Source: Deltaproteobacteria bacterium (GTDB lineage: Bacteria > UBA10199 > DSSB01). Taken from it: a DNA stretch of 19,752 nt. Of this stretch, positions 1-7,673 are shown piece after piece (the stretch's first letter is position 1; the number at the start of each line of letters is the position of its first letter). The position numbers and the translations under genes were made by a program. Below the pieces are notes generated by a model. It searched no databases, had not been told where the DNA came from, and was given only the letters and a program-made list of their open reading frames with translations. The DNA is taken from positions 1-19,752 of the forward strand of contig JAJFLL010000333.1 of the NCBI GenBank assembly GCA_021772695.1, in the 5' to 3' direction.

Positions 1-641
1 GATTCCAGTTCATTGACTAGACGGGACCGCGGCGGTGCTTCTGATCGGTATTTTTTATGAATTTCTGATTCGGTCATGCCCTGATACCCGTCTAAGAGCA
101 GAGCATCATAATAGGCCTTTTTCTCAACGGAAGCATTTTGCTTATCTAATATTTGTAAGGCCAAGCCACCGGCCTTGATTTTGTCGTGTTGACGTAGATA
201 ACTGCCGTTGACGCTATCGAAAGCCACCATGGCGCCGGTAAAATTTTTCACCCGGTATTGACTGATACCCTCTTTGACCAGGGCTCTGGATTTTACCGAA
301 GGGTCCGGAGTCTTCCGTGCCAATTCGGCAAAGGTACCGGCGGCAGGCCCATACTCCTGACGCAACATCTGAATTTGTCCCACCCGGTATAGGGCCTGAT
401 CACTCAACCGATTATAAGGATATTTTTGGATATAGGCGCGGAATCCTGATTCGGCCTGGGAATAATTTTTACCTTTGAATGCCTTCTCGGAGATTTGAAA
501 ATCGGCATCCATCTCGGCGGAAACTTTATTGGGATATTTTACCTTGGCGCCTTCGGTGAAGAATCCACAATGGGATACAAAGACCAAGCAAATAAATAAT
601 ATGAAATATGGGATTGAGGGCTTGAAGGACTTCTTGAGCAT
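1..641 (-). CDS. TPR-containing putative lipoprotein (3' end beyond window)
   Basis: The reading frame is open from an ATG at 641 to the window edge, giving 213 codons. An AAGGA lies about 10 nt upstream of the ATG. The N-terminus has basic residues (MLKK), a hydrophobic stretch (residues 12-22) and then VSHC with Cys25. This resembles a lipobox, but His at -1 is unusual, so lipidation is uncertain. Residues about 41-150 look like TPR or BamD-type helical repeats (alanine, tyrosine and glycine at helix-packing positions; the phrases AESGFRAYIQKYP and DQALYRVGQI). An envelope scaffold is likely. In related bacteria such an N-terminal TPR region can precede a periplasmic-binding domain in penicillin-binding-protein activators, or belong to BamD-like proteins; the missing C-terminus prevents a choice. 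It lies 19 bp downstream of dnaJ on the same strand and is probably co-transcribed with it. Confidence 0.75.
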   Translation of the reverse strand, partial: MLKKSFKPSIPYFILFICLVFVSHCGFFTEGAKVKYPNKVSAEMDADFQISEKAFKGKNYSQAESGFRAYIQKYPYNRLSDQALYRVGQIQMLRQEYGPAAGTFAELARKTPDPSVKSRALVKEGISQYRVKNFTGAMVAFDSVNGSYLRQHDKIKAGGLALQILDKQNASVEKKAYYDALLLDGYQGMTESEIHKKYRSEAPPRSRLVNELE

Positions 642-660
642 CGCTTTTATTCCTTGGGGA

Positions 661-1719
661 TTACCAAATCCATTTTTTGATTCGAGCCCACCAAAGGGAA
701 CGCTGTTTCTTGGCGTTCCCAGAAAACCCCTGAATGAATTTTTTCTCCTTTTCGGAAAGGACTTGTGGGGTTTTTACCCAGACGCGAACGAATTGGTCAC
801 CACCCAACCCTTGCCCTTTCAACCGAATCACTTCACCAGACTGAATTCCATGTGGCAGGTTGATTTCTTTTGGGCCCGCCAAAGAGGGAACGGTAACTTT
901 GCTTCCCAATGCGGCGTCGGCCAATTCGACGGAGATCTCACATATAATATCCTTGCCGTCAAATGTAAAACGGGCGTCTTTTTTCAACGACAGGATCACA
1001 TGCACGTCTGAGCGCTGACCCGGCGCAAACTCATGACCTTCATGGGGAATATTTAAAATCTGATTAGGTTTCACTCCTGGAGGAAAAGACACTTTTCGCT
1101 CCACCGGTACTGTCTTAATTCCCTTCGCACGGCAAGCCACACATCCCTTTGAACTAATGAACCCACGGCCATTGCACTTAGGACATTCTCGAGTCGAGTT
1201 TTCGGCCGACAAACTATCGACCTCTCCTTCGCCGAAACAATAAGTGCAAGTGAATGTTTTGGCACCTGCGTCTACGCCCCGCCCCATACATTGGGAACAC
1301 AGATCGTGGCGTTCTAAATAGATTTTTTTTTCACCGCCTCGAAAGGCTTCCTCTAAACTCAATTCTAATTCAATTTGCAAGGAACGGTGTCTGGTGGGCA
1401 CAGGGGCCATATCCAGATCGAAGAGTAGTTTATAAATATCTTGGGCCTGCTCCACCGTTTCTGAGTTTGGTTTGGCAGGCTGCTTTAAGGCCTGATAAGC
1501 CTCCATATTCCCCGACAAATAACTATATGCCGCGACAACTTCTTTAAAACGTTCTTCAGCCCTAGTGTTGTGTGGATTGCGATCAGGATGAAATTGGAAA
1601 GCCAATTCCTTGAAGGCCCTTTTGATATCAGTGGAGGTAGCCTCCCGAGATAGACCCAAAGTACTTAAATATTTTTCTGCCGCATCGGACATAAAGGACT
1701 TAGTGGAACGGAGAAGCAT
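661..1719 (-). CDS. dnaJ: DnaJ-type co-chaperone lacking a G/F-rich linker
   Basis: This Hsp40 co-chaperone should stimulate DnaK ATPase activity and deliver unfolded substrates. Counting from the ATG at 1719, the J domain covers about residues 14-75 with HPD at 44-46. Four zinc-binding CxxC pairs follow: C141/C144, C158/C161, C179/C182 and C193/C196. The first three have the CxxCxGxG form; the last is CVACRAKG. Two beta-rich substrate-binding subdomains and a tryptophan-rich C-terminus (SLWWARIKKWIW) complete the protein. The usual Gly/Phe-rich linker after the J domain is absent and is replaced by a helical-looking segment rich in charged residues and Gln, so it is not a textbook DnaJ. The start is uncertain: GTG 1722 and ATG 1719 are adjacent, and ATG 1692 (MSDAAEKYL) would begin closer to the J domain; none has a strong ribosome-binding site. 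grpE ends about 14 bp upstream, which suggests translational coupling. Confidence 0.93.
   Translation of the reverse strand: MLLRSTKSFMSDAAEKYLSTLGLSREATSTDIKRAFKELAFQFHPDRNPHNTRAEERFKEVVAAYSYLSGNMEAYQALKQPAKPNSETVEQAQDIYKLLFDLDMAPVPTRHRSLQIELELSLEEAFRGGEKKIYLERHDLCSQCMGRGVDAGAKTFTCTYCFGEGEVDSLSAENSTRECPKCNGRGFISSKGCVACRAKGIKTVPVERKVSFPPGVKPNQILNIPHEGHEFAPGQRSDVHVILSLKKDARFTFDGKDIICEISVELADAALGSKVTVPSLAGPKEINLPHGIQSGEVIRLKGQGLGGDQFVRVWVKTPQVLSEKEKKFIQGFSGNAKKQRSLWWARIKKWIW
696..720 (-). repeat. 8-bp inverted repeat near the 3' end of dnaJ
   Basis: GGGAACGC at 696-703 and GCGTTCCC at 713-720 are perfect reverse complements separated by 9 nt. The RNA would form a stable GC-rich stem-loop about 35 nt before the dnaJ stop codon. 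No T-run follows on the minus strand, so it is not a classical intrinsic terminator. It might act as an RNA stability or processing element between dnaJ and the downstream lipoprotein gene, or be a coincidence of codon choice. Confidence 0.35.
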
Positions 1720-1733
1720 CACCGCTCAAAACT

Positions 1734-2369
1734 TTAAGTTTTTTTATCTTGGGGGGGTTTGGCAACGGAAACCATGGAAGGTCTGAGGGTACGGTTGTGC
1801 AGGGCATACCCGCGGCGAAATACCTCAACCACGTGGTCAGCGGGAAATTCTGAAGATTCTTGATGGCTCACCGCCTCATGGACGTTTGGATCAAAAGGTT
1901 TTCCTTTGGCGTCGAAAGATACGAGCCCAAATTTTTCTAAGGCGCTCAGAAATTGCTTGAGCACCAATTGAACCCCATCGAGCAGGTCTTTAAAATCATG
2001 GGCCTCATCGGCATGCTCAATAGCCTTTTCTAAGCTATCTAAAACAGGAAGCAATTCATGAACTATTTTTTCATGACCAAACTTGATCACCTCGGATTTT
2101 TCCCGCTCCATTCTTTTACGAAAATTCTCAAATTCGGCGTGTTTGCGTAAAAACTCCTCATGATTTTTAGCCGCCTGCTCCTTAAAAGTTTGAACTTGAG
2201 CCGCCGACTCTTGCAGGGCATATTCTAATTCAGCGATTTTTGATTGGTATTTCTCTTCTAGTCCCGGGGAGATCTCGCGCTCTCCCGCTTCTTGCCTGCG
2301 AACTTCGGACTCTTTTCGAGCCTGAATAGACTGTTTGAGTTGATCCACTTTATCTTTAGAAGAATGCAT
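1734..2369 (-). CDS. grpE: GrpE nucleotide exchange factor
   Basis: GrpE releases ADP from DnaK in the cytoplasm and resets the chaperone cycle. The 211-residue length is normal for the family. The first half is a long charged coiled coil (about residues 1-110) that would form the dimer stalk. Family hallmarks include RKHAEFENFRKRMEREK, then LLPVLDSLEKAI, and a C-terminal beta domain with FDPNVHEAV and RGYALHNRTLRPSMVSV. No good Shine-Dalgarno sequence precedes the ATG. The gene sits between hemW (65 bp upstream) and dnaJ. hrcA and dnaK, common partners of grpE, are not in this window, and no CIRCE operator is visible upstream. Confidence 0.97.
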   Translation of the reverse strand: MHSSKDKVDQLKQSIQARKESEVRRQEAGEREISPGLEEKYQSKIAELEYALQESAAQVQTFKEQAAKNHEEFLRKHAEFENFRKRMEREKSEVIKFGHEKIVHELLPVLDSLEKAIEHADEAHDFKDLLDGVQLVLKQFLSALEKFGLVSFDAKGKPFDPNVHEAVSHQESSEFPADHVVEVFRRGYALHNRTLRPSMVSVAKPPQDKKT

Positions 2370-2434
2370 AGGTGATAGTAATTAACTTGGCTGAACTCCA
2401 CTGTCAATCGGGGGAAATTAATGCCAAAAACTCC

Positions 2435-3661
2435 TCAATTCATAAATAATTGTATCACTTCATTGCTCATAACCACACCCGTTGCGGTCAGGCGATGGCC
2501 TTCGGCCGAGGATTCTAGCCAACCCAACGAGCGGCCCCGCTCCATAGCTTCCTGATAGGGCGAGGGCAAGGGTGTAGAAAACTTATGGGTGAAGTCGTCG
2601 AGCCGGATCCCGTTGGCCTTTCTCAAACCCATCATGAAAAATTCCAAGGCGGCCGTCTGCGGATATATCCATTCCACTTGAATCGATTCGATGGGAGAAG
2701 CTTTATTTCCCTGGGTCCATTTTGGAAATACCAGGCGAACTCCATAGGGCTCCGATTCCCCCGGTGGCATGGGAAAATCCTCGAAAAAGGCCTCGGACAA
2801 TTGGTCGAGCCTAAGGAAAGAGACTGCAGAGGGTCCCAACCCGACAAAGCTTTCGTAATTCCAATAGGCCAAATTATGCCGGCACTGCATCTGGGGCAAA
2901 GAGAAATTGCTGATCTCATAGCGCTGCAACCCTTGTGACTTTGCGAACTCCTCCACCATCCGACGCATACTCAATACGACCTCCCCTGTAGGTAGGGGCT
3001 GGGATTCATAACGGTATTGCTCGAAAAAGGGGGTTTGTTCTTCTAGGATCAATTCATAAGCCGATAGATGCGGCAGTGGATAGGGAGCCAGGGCATCGAG
3101 TGTTGTGGCCAATTGAGTGATGGACTGGTCAGGCAGTCCATACATAAGATCCACATTGCAGGAACGAAAGCCGGAGGCCAATACCCACTCTAAACTTTCC
3201 AAGGCCTCCTCCCGGGAATGGGCCCGACCGAGAGTTTTGAGTAAGCCATTATCGAGGGATTGGATGCCCATGGAGATGCGATTGACACCACTGCCCCGAA
3301 ACCCGGCCAGCTTTTCTCTATCGGCGGTTTTCGGGTTCATTTCTAGGGTAACCTCCGCATCATCGGCCCAGTTAAAAAATCGACGGGTGGCCTCGAGAAT
3401 GGAGTTCAAAATAGGGACCGATAGGAGGGAGGGCGTTCCACCTCCAAAAAAAACCGTTTGTAAAACAGGCTTTTCCCGGAGCCAGCGGGACCACCGAAGC
3501 ATCTCTTCGGTCAAGGCCTGGGAAAATTCCTGCTCGGGCAGAGGGCGGTCTCCCCAGCCTAGTGAAAAGAAATCACAGTACGGGCATTTGCTCAGACAAT
3601 AAGGGGTGTGACAGTAGAGGGAAATCAAGCTAAACCTCGATAAATTAGTAACTTGACACAC
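2435..3661 (-). CDS. hemW: HemW-type radical SAM heme chaperone
   Basis: HemW-family radical SAM proteins bind a 4Fe-4S cluster, SAM and heme, and are thought to transfer heme to target proteins. They were formerly annotated as oxygen-independent coproporphyrinogen oxidase. The cluster motif CxxxCxxC is C22, C26 and C29 (CLSKCPYC) when counted from GTG 3661. GGGTPSLL, MNPKT and NVDLMYGLPDQ are typical core motifs. HNLAYW is the HNxxYW motif that separates HemW from HemN, and a winged-helix-like C-terminal region follows. The start is ambiguous. GTG 3661 has no Shine-Dalgarno at a useful distance, whereas TTG 3628 has GAGG 6 nt upstream and would start at ISLYCHTPYC, close to where family members usually begin. 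It diverges from parA and leads the hemW-grpE-dnaJ run. Confidence 0.94.
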   Translation of the reverse strand: MCQVTNLSRFSLISLYCHTPYCLSKCPYCDFFSLGWGDRPLPEQEFSQALTEEMLRWSRWLREKPVLQTVFFGGGTPSLLSVPILNSILEATRRFFNWADDAEVTLEMNPKTADREKLAGFRGSGVNRISMGIQSLDNGLLKTLGRAHSREEALESLEWVLASGFRSCNVDLMYGLPDQSITQLATTLDALAPYPLPHLSAYELILEEQTPFFEQYRYESQPLPTGEVVLSMRRMVEEFAKSQGLQRYEISNFSLPQMQCRHNLAYWNYESFVGLGPSAVSFLRLDQLSEAFFEDFPMPPGESEPYGVRLVFPKWTQGNKASPIESIQVEWIYPQTAALEFFMMGLRKANGIRLDDFTHKFSTPLPSPYQEAMERGRSLGWLESSAEGHRLTATGVVMSNEVIQLFMN

Positions 3662-3773
3662 GGTATCATAAATTCATCCTTGCAATCACTACCCCAATGC
3701 ACTATTTACGGACCACCTTCCCAGAAGCAACCGTATACTTTGGACCGCGCGTGGCTCGGATATTAGGAATGCC

Positions 3774-4691
3774 ATGTCATTGTTGACAGATAAGATAAAA
3801 GAACTCCTTGCTGTGGAATCTCGCTCCGCTTTGGGGCCCAAGCCAGAACCCAAGCAAAACAAGGCCATTGTGGTCAGTATTTGCTCGCAAAAGGGTGGTG
3901 TGGGCAAGACCACCACCGCTGTCAACCTGGGTACTGCTCTTGCTCAATACCACGGAAAAAAAGTCCTCGTCGTCGACCTAGACCCCCAAGGGCACGTAGA
4001 AAAATCCTTGGGCTCTTTGATCCCAGAGGGTGTCGAATATTCTCCCATGTCCACCATCCTTTCCGCCAAAAAAGGCAACGTCCTAGACGGGGTTATCCCC
4101 ACCGAATTAGACAATTTTTATCTCACGCCCGGCGATAAAACCCTTTATGAAACCGAAAGTTTATTGGCCACCAAGATCGGCAAGGAATACATTTTAGGCG
4201 ATGCCATCAAAGATGCCCTCCATCATTTCGAAATCATATTATTCGATTGCCCTCCCAATTTAGGCAATCTCACTTTGAATGCCCTGGTGTGTTCCGACTA
4301 TTGCTTGGTTCCTTGTGAAATGAGCGTATTGGCCTTTGAAGGGGTCAACGACTTGGTCGAAACCCTAGAGACCGTCAATGAACGACTCAACAAAAGACTG
4401 CGTATTCTTGGTGTCTTGTTCACTCGCGTCGATGGCCGCAATGTGAAAATGAATGAGATTATTGAGAATAATATTCAAAATTTCTTTCACAACAAGGTCT
4501 TCAAAACCCATATCGCCATCAATACAGATCTCAATAAGGCCCAACTCGAAGGCTTACCCGTCTTTCAAAAACACCAAAGTTCTACCGGTGCCCAAAATTA
4601 CAAAACCTTATCCGATGAAGTTATCAAAAAACTAAAACGACACCGCAGCGCCACCCCACAAACCAAGGCCAAACAACGTAAGGTTGGCTAA
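3774..4691 (+). CDS. Stand-alone ParA/MinD-family ATPase
   Basis: A ParA-type P-loop ATPase that probably positions DNA or another cellular cargo by ATP-dependent dimerisation and DNA binding. The deviant Walker A motif KGGVGKTT begins at K40. Further landmarks are Walker A' (VLVVDLDPQG, about residues 64-73), Walker B (IILFDCPPNLG) and the late family motif GVLFTRVDGRN. A 30-residue N-terminal extension (MSLLTDKIKELL and onwards) precedes the ATPase core and could bind a partner. The C-terminus is very basic (KKLKRHR and a Lys/Arg-rich tail), consistent with DNA binding. AGGA lies 5 nt before the ATG. No parB gene or clear parS cluster is nearby, so it may be an orphan ParA of the cargo-positioning kind (PomZ or ParC-like) rather than a chromosome-partition ParA. 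The cargo is unknown. Confidence 0.9.
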   Translation: MSLLTDKIKELLAVESRSALGPKPEPKQNKAIVVSICSQKGGVGKTTTAVNLGTALAQYHGKKVLVVDLDPQGHVEKSLGSLIPEGVEYSPMSTILSAKKGNVLDGVIPTELDNFYLTPGDKTLYETESLLATKIGKEYILGDAIKDALHHFEIILFDCPPNLGNLTLNALVCSDYCLVPCEMSVLAFEGVNDLVETLETVNERLNKRLRILGVLFTRVDGRNVKMNEIIENNIQNFFHNKVFKTHIAINTDLNKAQLEGLPVFQKHQSSTGAQNYKTLSDEVIKKLKRHRSATPQTKAKQRKVG

Positions 4692-4752
4692 ACCTCCCTC
4701 CTCAAATCACTTGCAATCGTGCCCTCATGGCTCTACAGGTTCCTGCTGGGAA

Positions 4753-4769
4753 AAACTTCTATGAAGTTT
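4753..4769. promoter_or_regulatory. Perfect 7-bp dyad between parA and the beta-helix gene
   Basis: AAACTTC (4753-4759), TAT, then GAAGTTT (4763-4769) form a perfect palindrome with a 3-nt centre. It lies 62 bp after the parA stop and 84 bp before the next start, in an AT-rich spacer. It could be a repressor or activator site for the beta-helix gene. No T-run follows it directly, so it is a poor terminator candidate. The rest of the 4692-4853 spacer shows nothing recognisable. Confidence 0.35.
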
Positions 4770-4853
4770 AGAAATTTTATCTAATATTTTCAATAAGTTA
4801 GCACCATTTTGCCCGCGCAACCATTTAAGATTTCGACCGATAATACCATTGGG

Positions 4854-6272
4854 ATGAAGCTTATTAATCGCTTAAAAATATTCGGCTTTTTACTGATACT
4901 CTTAAATATGGGCTTTGGCCTCAGTGCCCATCGCCTAGAAGCCGAGTCTTATTCGGCCCTCTTTACCGAAGAGATTCTCACGGTGACCAAAGAGCGGGAT
5001 GGCCTGCTCCCCGGTACTTTGCGCACCGCTTTGATTCAGGCCAGCGGGATACGTGCCCAAAACAGTTTTACCATCGTAAAAATCGTCTTTTCACCCCAGG
5101 TGCGCCGCTTACAAATTACCAAGGGCCCCCTACCCGACTGGGAAGGATCCTTACTTACCATCGATTGCAGCATCCCTGACGGTCGCGGCATCATCGAGTA
5201 TGTAGCGAGAGAAGATGATGCCGGCGAGGATCCCAGCCAAGAACCCAGCGTGTTGACCTTGCGAAGCAACGGTAATTTGATTCGCAATTGTCATTTAACC
5301 GGGGCCACCGGTGCGGGGATCAAGATATTTGGCAATCACAATATTATCGAACATTCCGCTCTAGGCTTTCACCAAGAAGTCCCCGAGACCGCTGCCCCAC
5401 CTTCCGCGCTGTATCAAGTTCCGAAGACCAATGGGAAGGCAGGCGTTTATTTGGGACCGGGGGCCAATGAAAATCAGATTCAACACAACGATATCGTGGC
5501 CAATACCTACCATGGAGTTTTTCTGGACCGCGGTGTGGGTACAGCGAATCGCATCGAATTTAATTATTTTGTCAAAAACAGCGGAGAGTCCATTAAAGCC
5601 GTTCAGGGCACTCCGGTCACTCCATCCCCTACTTTGCAGAATATTCGCCAGGAGGGGGATCGTTTCATTATATCCGGCACCGCTAGTCCCCGCTCTGAAA
5701 TTCAAATTTACATGACCGGAAAAACCAAGGACGAGGTGGGCATGCTGGTAGTTCAGGCGAAGGGCCCATCGCCCATGGAGCGGGGGCATTTTGAAATTGA
5801 AACCAAATCGAAAGGCTTTGTCTTGGGGGAAACCCAACTGGTGGCGCAGTCCCATGGTTTTAATTTGAACAGCAGTGAATTCAGTTCACCCATTTTGGTC
5901 GGTTCACCCAAAACACCCGTTGAAGATCCAGCTAGTGACGTACGAGAAAACGAAGCTGACAATACCGAGGCGCCGATAATCGAAGAAGGTGAAGGCCCTG
6001 AAGAGGCCGAGGTTGAAGTTGATGAGGGGCACCCTGAACTACCCCAACCCAGGATAAAAGACACTCGCTATCATCCCAATGTTACCAACCCCGACGAACG
6101 TCCCGACCAGCCTGCCGGTCAAGGTTCTCAAGTAGGAACCCAGGTAGGCACCCGCTTTCCCACTTCCGGAGAAAGCTCCACCGTCATCAATCTCAATGGA
6201 CAAGGCGATGGTGGCGGCCAGCCGGACACCGGTTCCAATCAACAAAATGATGTCAACTCCATGGGTATTTAA
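4854..6272 (+). CDS. Secreted right-handed parallel beta-helix protein with acidic tail
   Basis: The protein has 472 residues from ATG 4854. The open frame reaches back to TTG 4809, but the ATG directly precedes a signal peptide: basic MKLINRLK, a hydrophobic core, and a likely cleavage after the Ala of RLEA near residue 30. A segment with the pattern PGTLRTALIQA (about 54-64) matches the GTLRxAI-type element that often begins secreted beta-helix proteins. Residues about 133-250 contain short N/G/H-rich rungs such as NLIRNCHLTG, HNIIEHSALGF, NQIQHNDIVANT and NRIEFNYFVKN, typical of parallel beta-helices. Residues about 260-350 resemble a bacterial Ig-like module (FIISGTASPRSEIQIYM). The last 120 residues are low complexity: Glu/Pro-rich, then Gly/Gln/Asn-rich, and probably disordered. 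A cell-surface or secreted role is likely; no catalytic residues are recognisable. It ends 1 nt from the convergent HIT gene. Confidence 0.82.
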   Translation: MKLINRLKIFGFLLILLNMGFGLSAHRLEAESYSALFTEEILTVTKERDGLLPGTLRTALIQASGIRAQNSFTIVKIVFSPQVRRLQITKGPLPDWEGSLLTIDCSIPDGRGIIEYVAREDDAGEDPSQEPSVLTLRSNGNLIRNCHLTGATGAGIKIFGNHNIIEHSALGFHQEVPETAAPPSALYQVPKTNGKAGVYLGPGANENQIQHNDIVANTYHGVFLDRGVGTANRIEFNYFVKNSGESIKAVQGTPVTPSPTLQNIRQEGDRFIISGTASPRSEIQIYMTGKTKDEVGMLVVQAKGPSPMERGHFEIETKSKGFVLGETQLVAQSHGFNLNSSEFSSPILVGSPKTPVEDPASDVRENEADNTEAPIIEEGEGPEEAEVEVDEGHPELPQPRIKDTRYHPNVTNPDERPDQPAGQGSQVGTQVGTRFPTSGESSTVINLNGQGDGGGQPDTGSNQQNDVNSMGI

Positions 6273-6273
6273 C

Positions 6274-6612
6274 TTAGCCTGGTGGCCAACCCATGGCTCT
6301 ACCCCCAAGCAAATGAACATGTAGATGATCGACGGACTGACCGCCGTGGCGACCCACGTTTAGGACAAGTCGATAGCCCGTCTCGGCGATCCCTTCGGAT
6401 ATGGCCAATGCCTTGGCGGTTAGCATTAAATGACCCAGTAATTTTTCATCCTCAGCCGCAGCGCTGGCCACATTGACCAAGGGTTTCTTGGGAATGACCA
6501 AGATATGAACGGGTGCCTGAGGGTTAATATCTCTAATGGCGATACATTGCTCGTCTTCATGGACCTTATCGGCGGGAAACTCTCCTGCGATGATTTTGGC
6601 AAAAAGGGTCAT
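6274..6612 (-). CDS. HIT-family (HINT-like) purine nucleotide hydrolase
   Basis: A histidine-triad protein of 112 residues, the usual size for bacterial HINT/HinT. These enzymes hydrolyse adenosine phosphoramidates and acyl-AMP adducts in the cytoplasm. The triad HLHVHLL lies at H96, H98 and H100, preceded by NVGRHGGQSVDH and followed by GGRAMGWPPG, the characteristic HINT C-terminus. The N-terminal signature FAKIIAGEFPADKVHEDE is also typical. AAGGAG lies 7 nt before the ATG. It sits in the loop of a small predicted hairpin (GGCAT at 6613-6617 paired with ATGCC at 6625-6629), which could slightly modulate initiation. The gene is transcribed alone, convergent with the beta-helix gene and divergent from the first lipoprotein. 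Confidence 0.95.
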   Translation of the reverse strand: MTLFAKIIAGEFPADKVHEDEQCIAIRDINPQAPVHILVIPKKPLVNVASAAAEDEKLLGHLMLTAKALAISEGIAETGYRLVLNVGRHGGQSVDHLHVHLLGGRAMGWPPG

Positions 6613-6695
6613 GGCATTCTCCTTATGCCCATGAGCTTAACCTGGCTGGCCCAAAAAAATAATCAACAAATTCTAAGAAAATGCCGGTATTTACG

Positions 6696-6728
6696 CTGGC
6701 CCATACAACTTTTTGGGCTAAAATGACG
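6696..6728 (+). promoter_or_regulatory. Putative promoter of the first lipoprotein gene (shared element, copy 1)
   Basis: Positions 6696-6724 align without gaps to 7674-7702, upstream of the paralogous lipoprotein gene, with 21 of 29 identical bases. The block runs from CTGGCC (6696-6701, where a -35 would lie) through a T-rich run and GGG to TAAAAT (6719-6724), a good -10 hexamer. The CT-GC block to -10 spacing is 17 nt in both copies, and GACGA follows in both. A start about 7 nt after the -10 would leave a leader of roughly 22 nt that contains the ribosome-binding site. The -35 hexamer does not resemble TTGACA, so an activator or alternative sigma factor may be involved. Confidence 0.5.
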
Positions 6729-6752
6729 AAAAGGTTCTATGAGAGGGGCTCC

Positions 6753-7538
6753 ATGGGCAGACATTCCCATAAATTGTGGATTTTAATGGCATTCGCCCTA
6801 GCGGCATGCACCTCGCCGGGGGGCGGGCCCTTAGGCGGCGATGCCTTGACCGGGGCCCTTGATTCGGTGGGCCCAGGCTTGGGTGTCCAGGGTGCCGATG
6901 GTGGGACCTGGGATGACGCGGCCAATACTCCCGATCGCCAGGGCAGCAAGGTCGATCTCGATCCCGGTGGCCACTACAAATTCCTCTTCTTGGCCCGCAC
7001 CACCATGATAGGCAAGCAACCCAACCTTTACGATCCCGACAAATGCCAAAAATTAATGGATTGCACGGTCTACTATCTCAGCTGTGACGATTTTTTGGCT
7101 CTAAGCGTCACCTGGGGAGACAACCCCAATCAATGCAAAATTGCCGAATGGGAAGGCATCGCCTACCAACCAGAAAAAACCGAATTGGATTGTCGACATA
7201 TGCTGCCCTGCACGGCATTGGCGCCTGCGACTCCAAATACTCTCGAAGTGGAAGACGAGAATAACGATCAACCGAAACAATTTTTATTTTGCACCAAGGA
7301 ATACCCCGAGGGTAAGACCATCCAAGAGGGAAATCAATGCCGGCTGCCCTCGTGGCCTGAAGACGCCTGGATGGAGTGTCCAACCTTTCATGCCTATTGT
7401 GAAGCCAACACTCCCAAAATCGTAAAAAAAAATAAGGATTCGGGTGATGCCGAATGGTTTGAATTCGATACCGAGCAACCGGTAGGACAGCAACCCTACG
7501 ACTATGAACAAAAATATCCAGACATTGAATTACCGTAG
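6753..7538 (+). CDS. Cysteine-containing lipoprotein of unknown family, paralog A (two Cys units)
   Basis: The protein has 261 residues from ATG 6753, chosen because AGAGGGG precedes it at good spacing and it starts exactly at a lipoprotein signal; the frame is open from 6681. The lipobox is LAAC with Cys19, followed by TSPGGGPLGG. Thr-Ser after Cys rather than Asp would suggest the outer membrane by the E. coli +2 rule (inference). Residues 20-70 match paralog B closely: LTGALD, a Gly-rich turn, W-(D/E)-x-AANTPDR, GSK-hydrophobic-DLDP. The mature part has two cysteine units of the pattern C-x15-16-C, x12-18, C-x5-6-C; examples are LSC..NPNQCKIAEW..DCRHMLPC and LFC..GNQCRLPSW..ECPTFHAYC. Disulfide-stabilised periplasmic or surface domains are likely. 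The C-terminal end is acidic. I do not recognise the family, and no enzyme motif is visible. Confidence 0.82.
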   Translation: MGRHSHKLWILMAFALAACTSPGGGPLGGDALTGALDSVGPGLGVQGADGGTWDDAANTPDRQGSKVDLDPGGHYKFLFLARTTMIGKQPNLYDPDKCQKLMDCTVYYLSCDDFLALSVTWGDNPNQCKIAEWEGIAYQPEKTELDCRHMLPCTALAPATPNTLEVEDENNDQPKQFLFCTKEYPEGKTIQEGNQCRLPSWPEDAWMECPTFHAYCEANTPKIVKKNKDSGDAEWFEFDTEQPVGQQPYDYEQKYPDIELP

Positions 7539-7624
7539 TAACCACGGCTAAAGAGAGCTTCTAAATTCACTTAACTTGATTTTGATAATGGTTGGCCACC
7601 ACAAGGTTCCGTTTATCGAGGTGG

Positions 7625-7638
7625 GCTATATCTATAGC
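7625..7638. promoter_or_regulatory. Short palindrome upstream of the second lipoprotein
   Basis: GCTATA (7625-7630) and TATAGC (7633-7638) form a dyad with a 2-nt centre, 36 bp before the promoter-like block of paralog B. It could be an operator, but a 6-bp arm is near what chance gives in AT-rich DNA. The remaining 7539-7673 spacer shows nothing else I can name. Confidence 0.2.
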
Positions 7639-7673
7639 TTTGGTCTAAATCTATCGGCCTAGAAAAATTCCCA

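Noticed and set aside
529..1011. 160-codon plus-strand open frame across the lipoprotein and dnaJ ends
   Set aside because: It opposes two well-supported minus-strand genes and shows no domain or ribosome-binding site.
3662..3773. TATACT at 3734-3739 as a parA promoter
   Set aside because: No acceptable -35 hexamer is found at 16-18 nt upstream, so it is not reported as a feature.
4692..4853. parS-like sites near the orphan parA
   Set aside because: No TGTTTCACGTGAAACA-like sequence is present; the AAACTTC dyad is shorter and different.
5361..5855. 164-codon open frame on the minus strand inside the beta-helix gene
   Set aside because: It lies wholly within a gene with a signal peptide and coherent beta-helix rungs, has no recognisable motif, and is a shadow frame.
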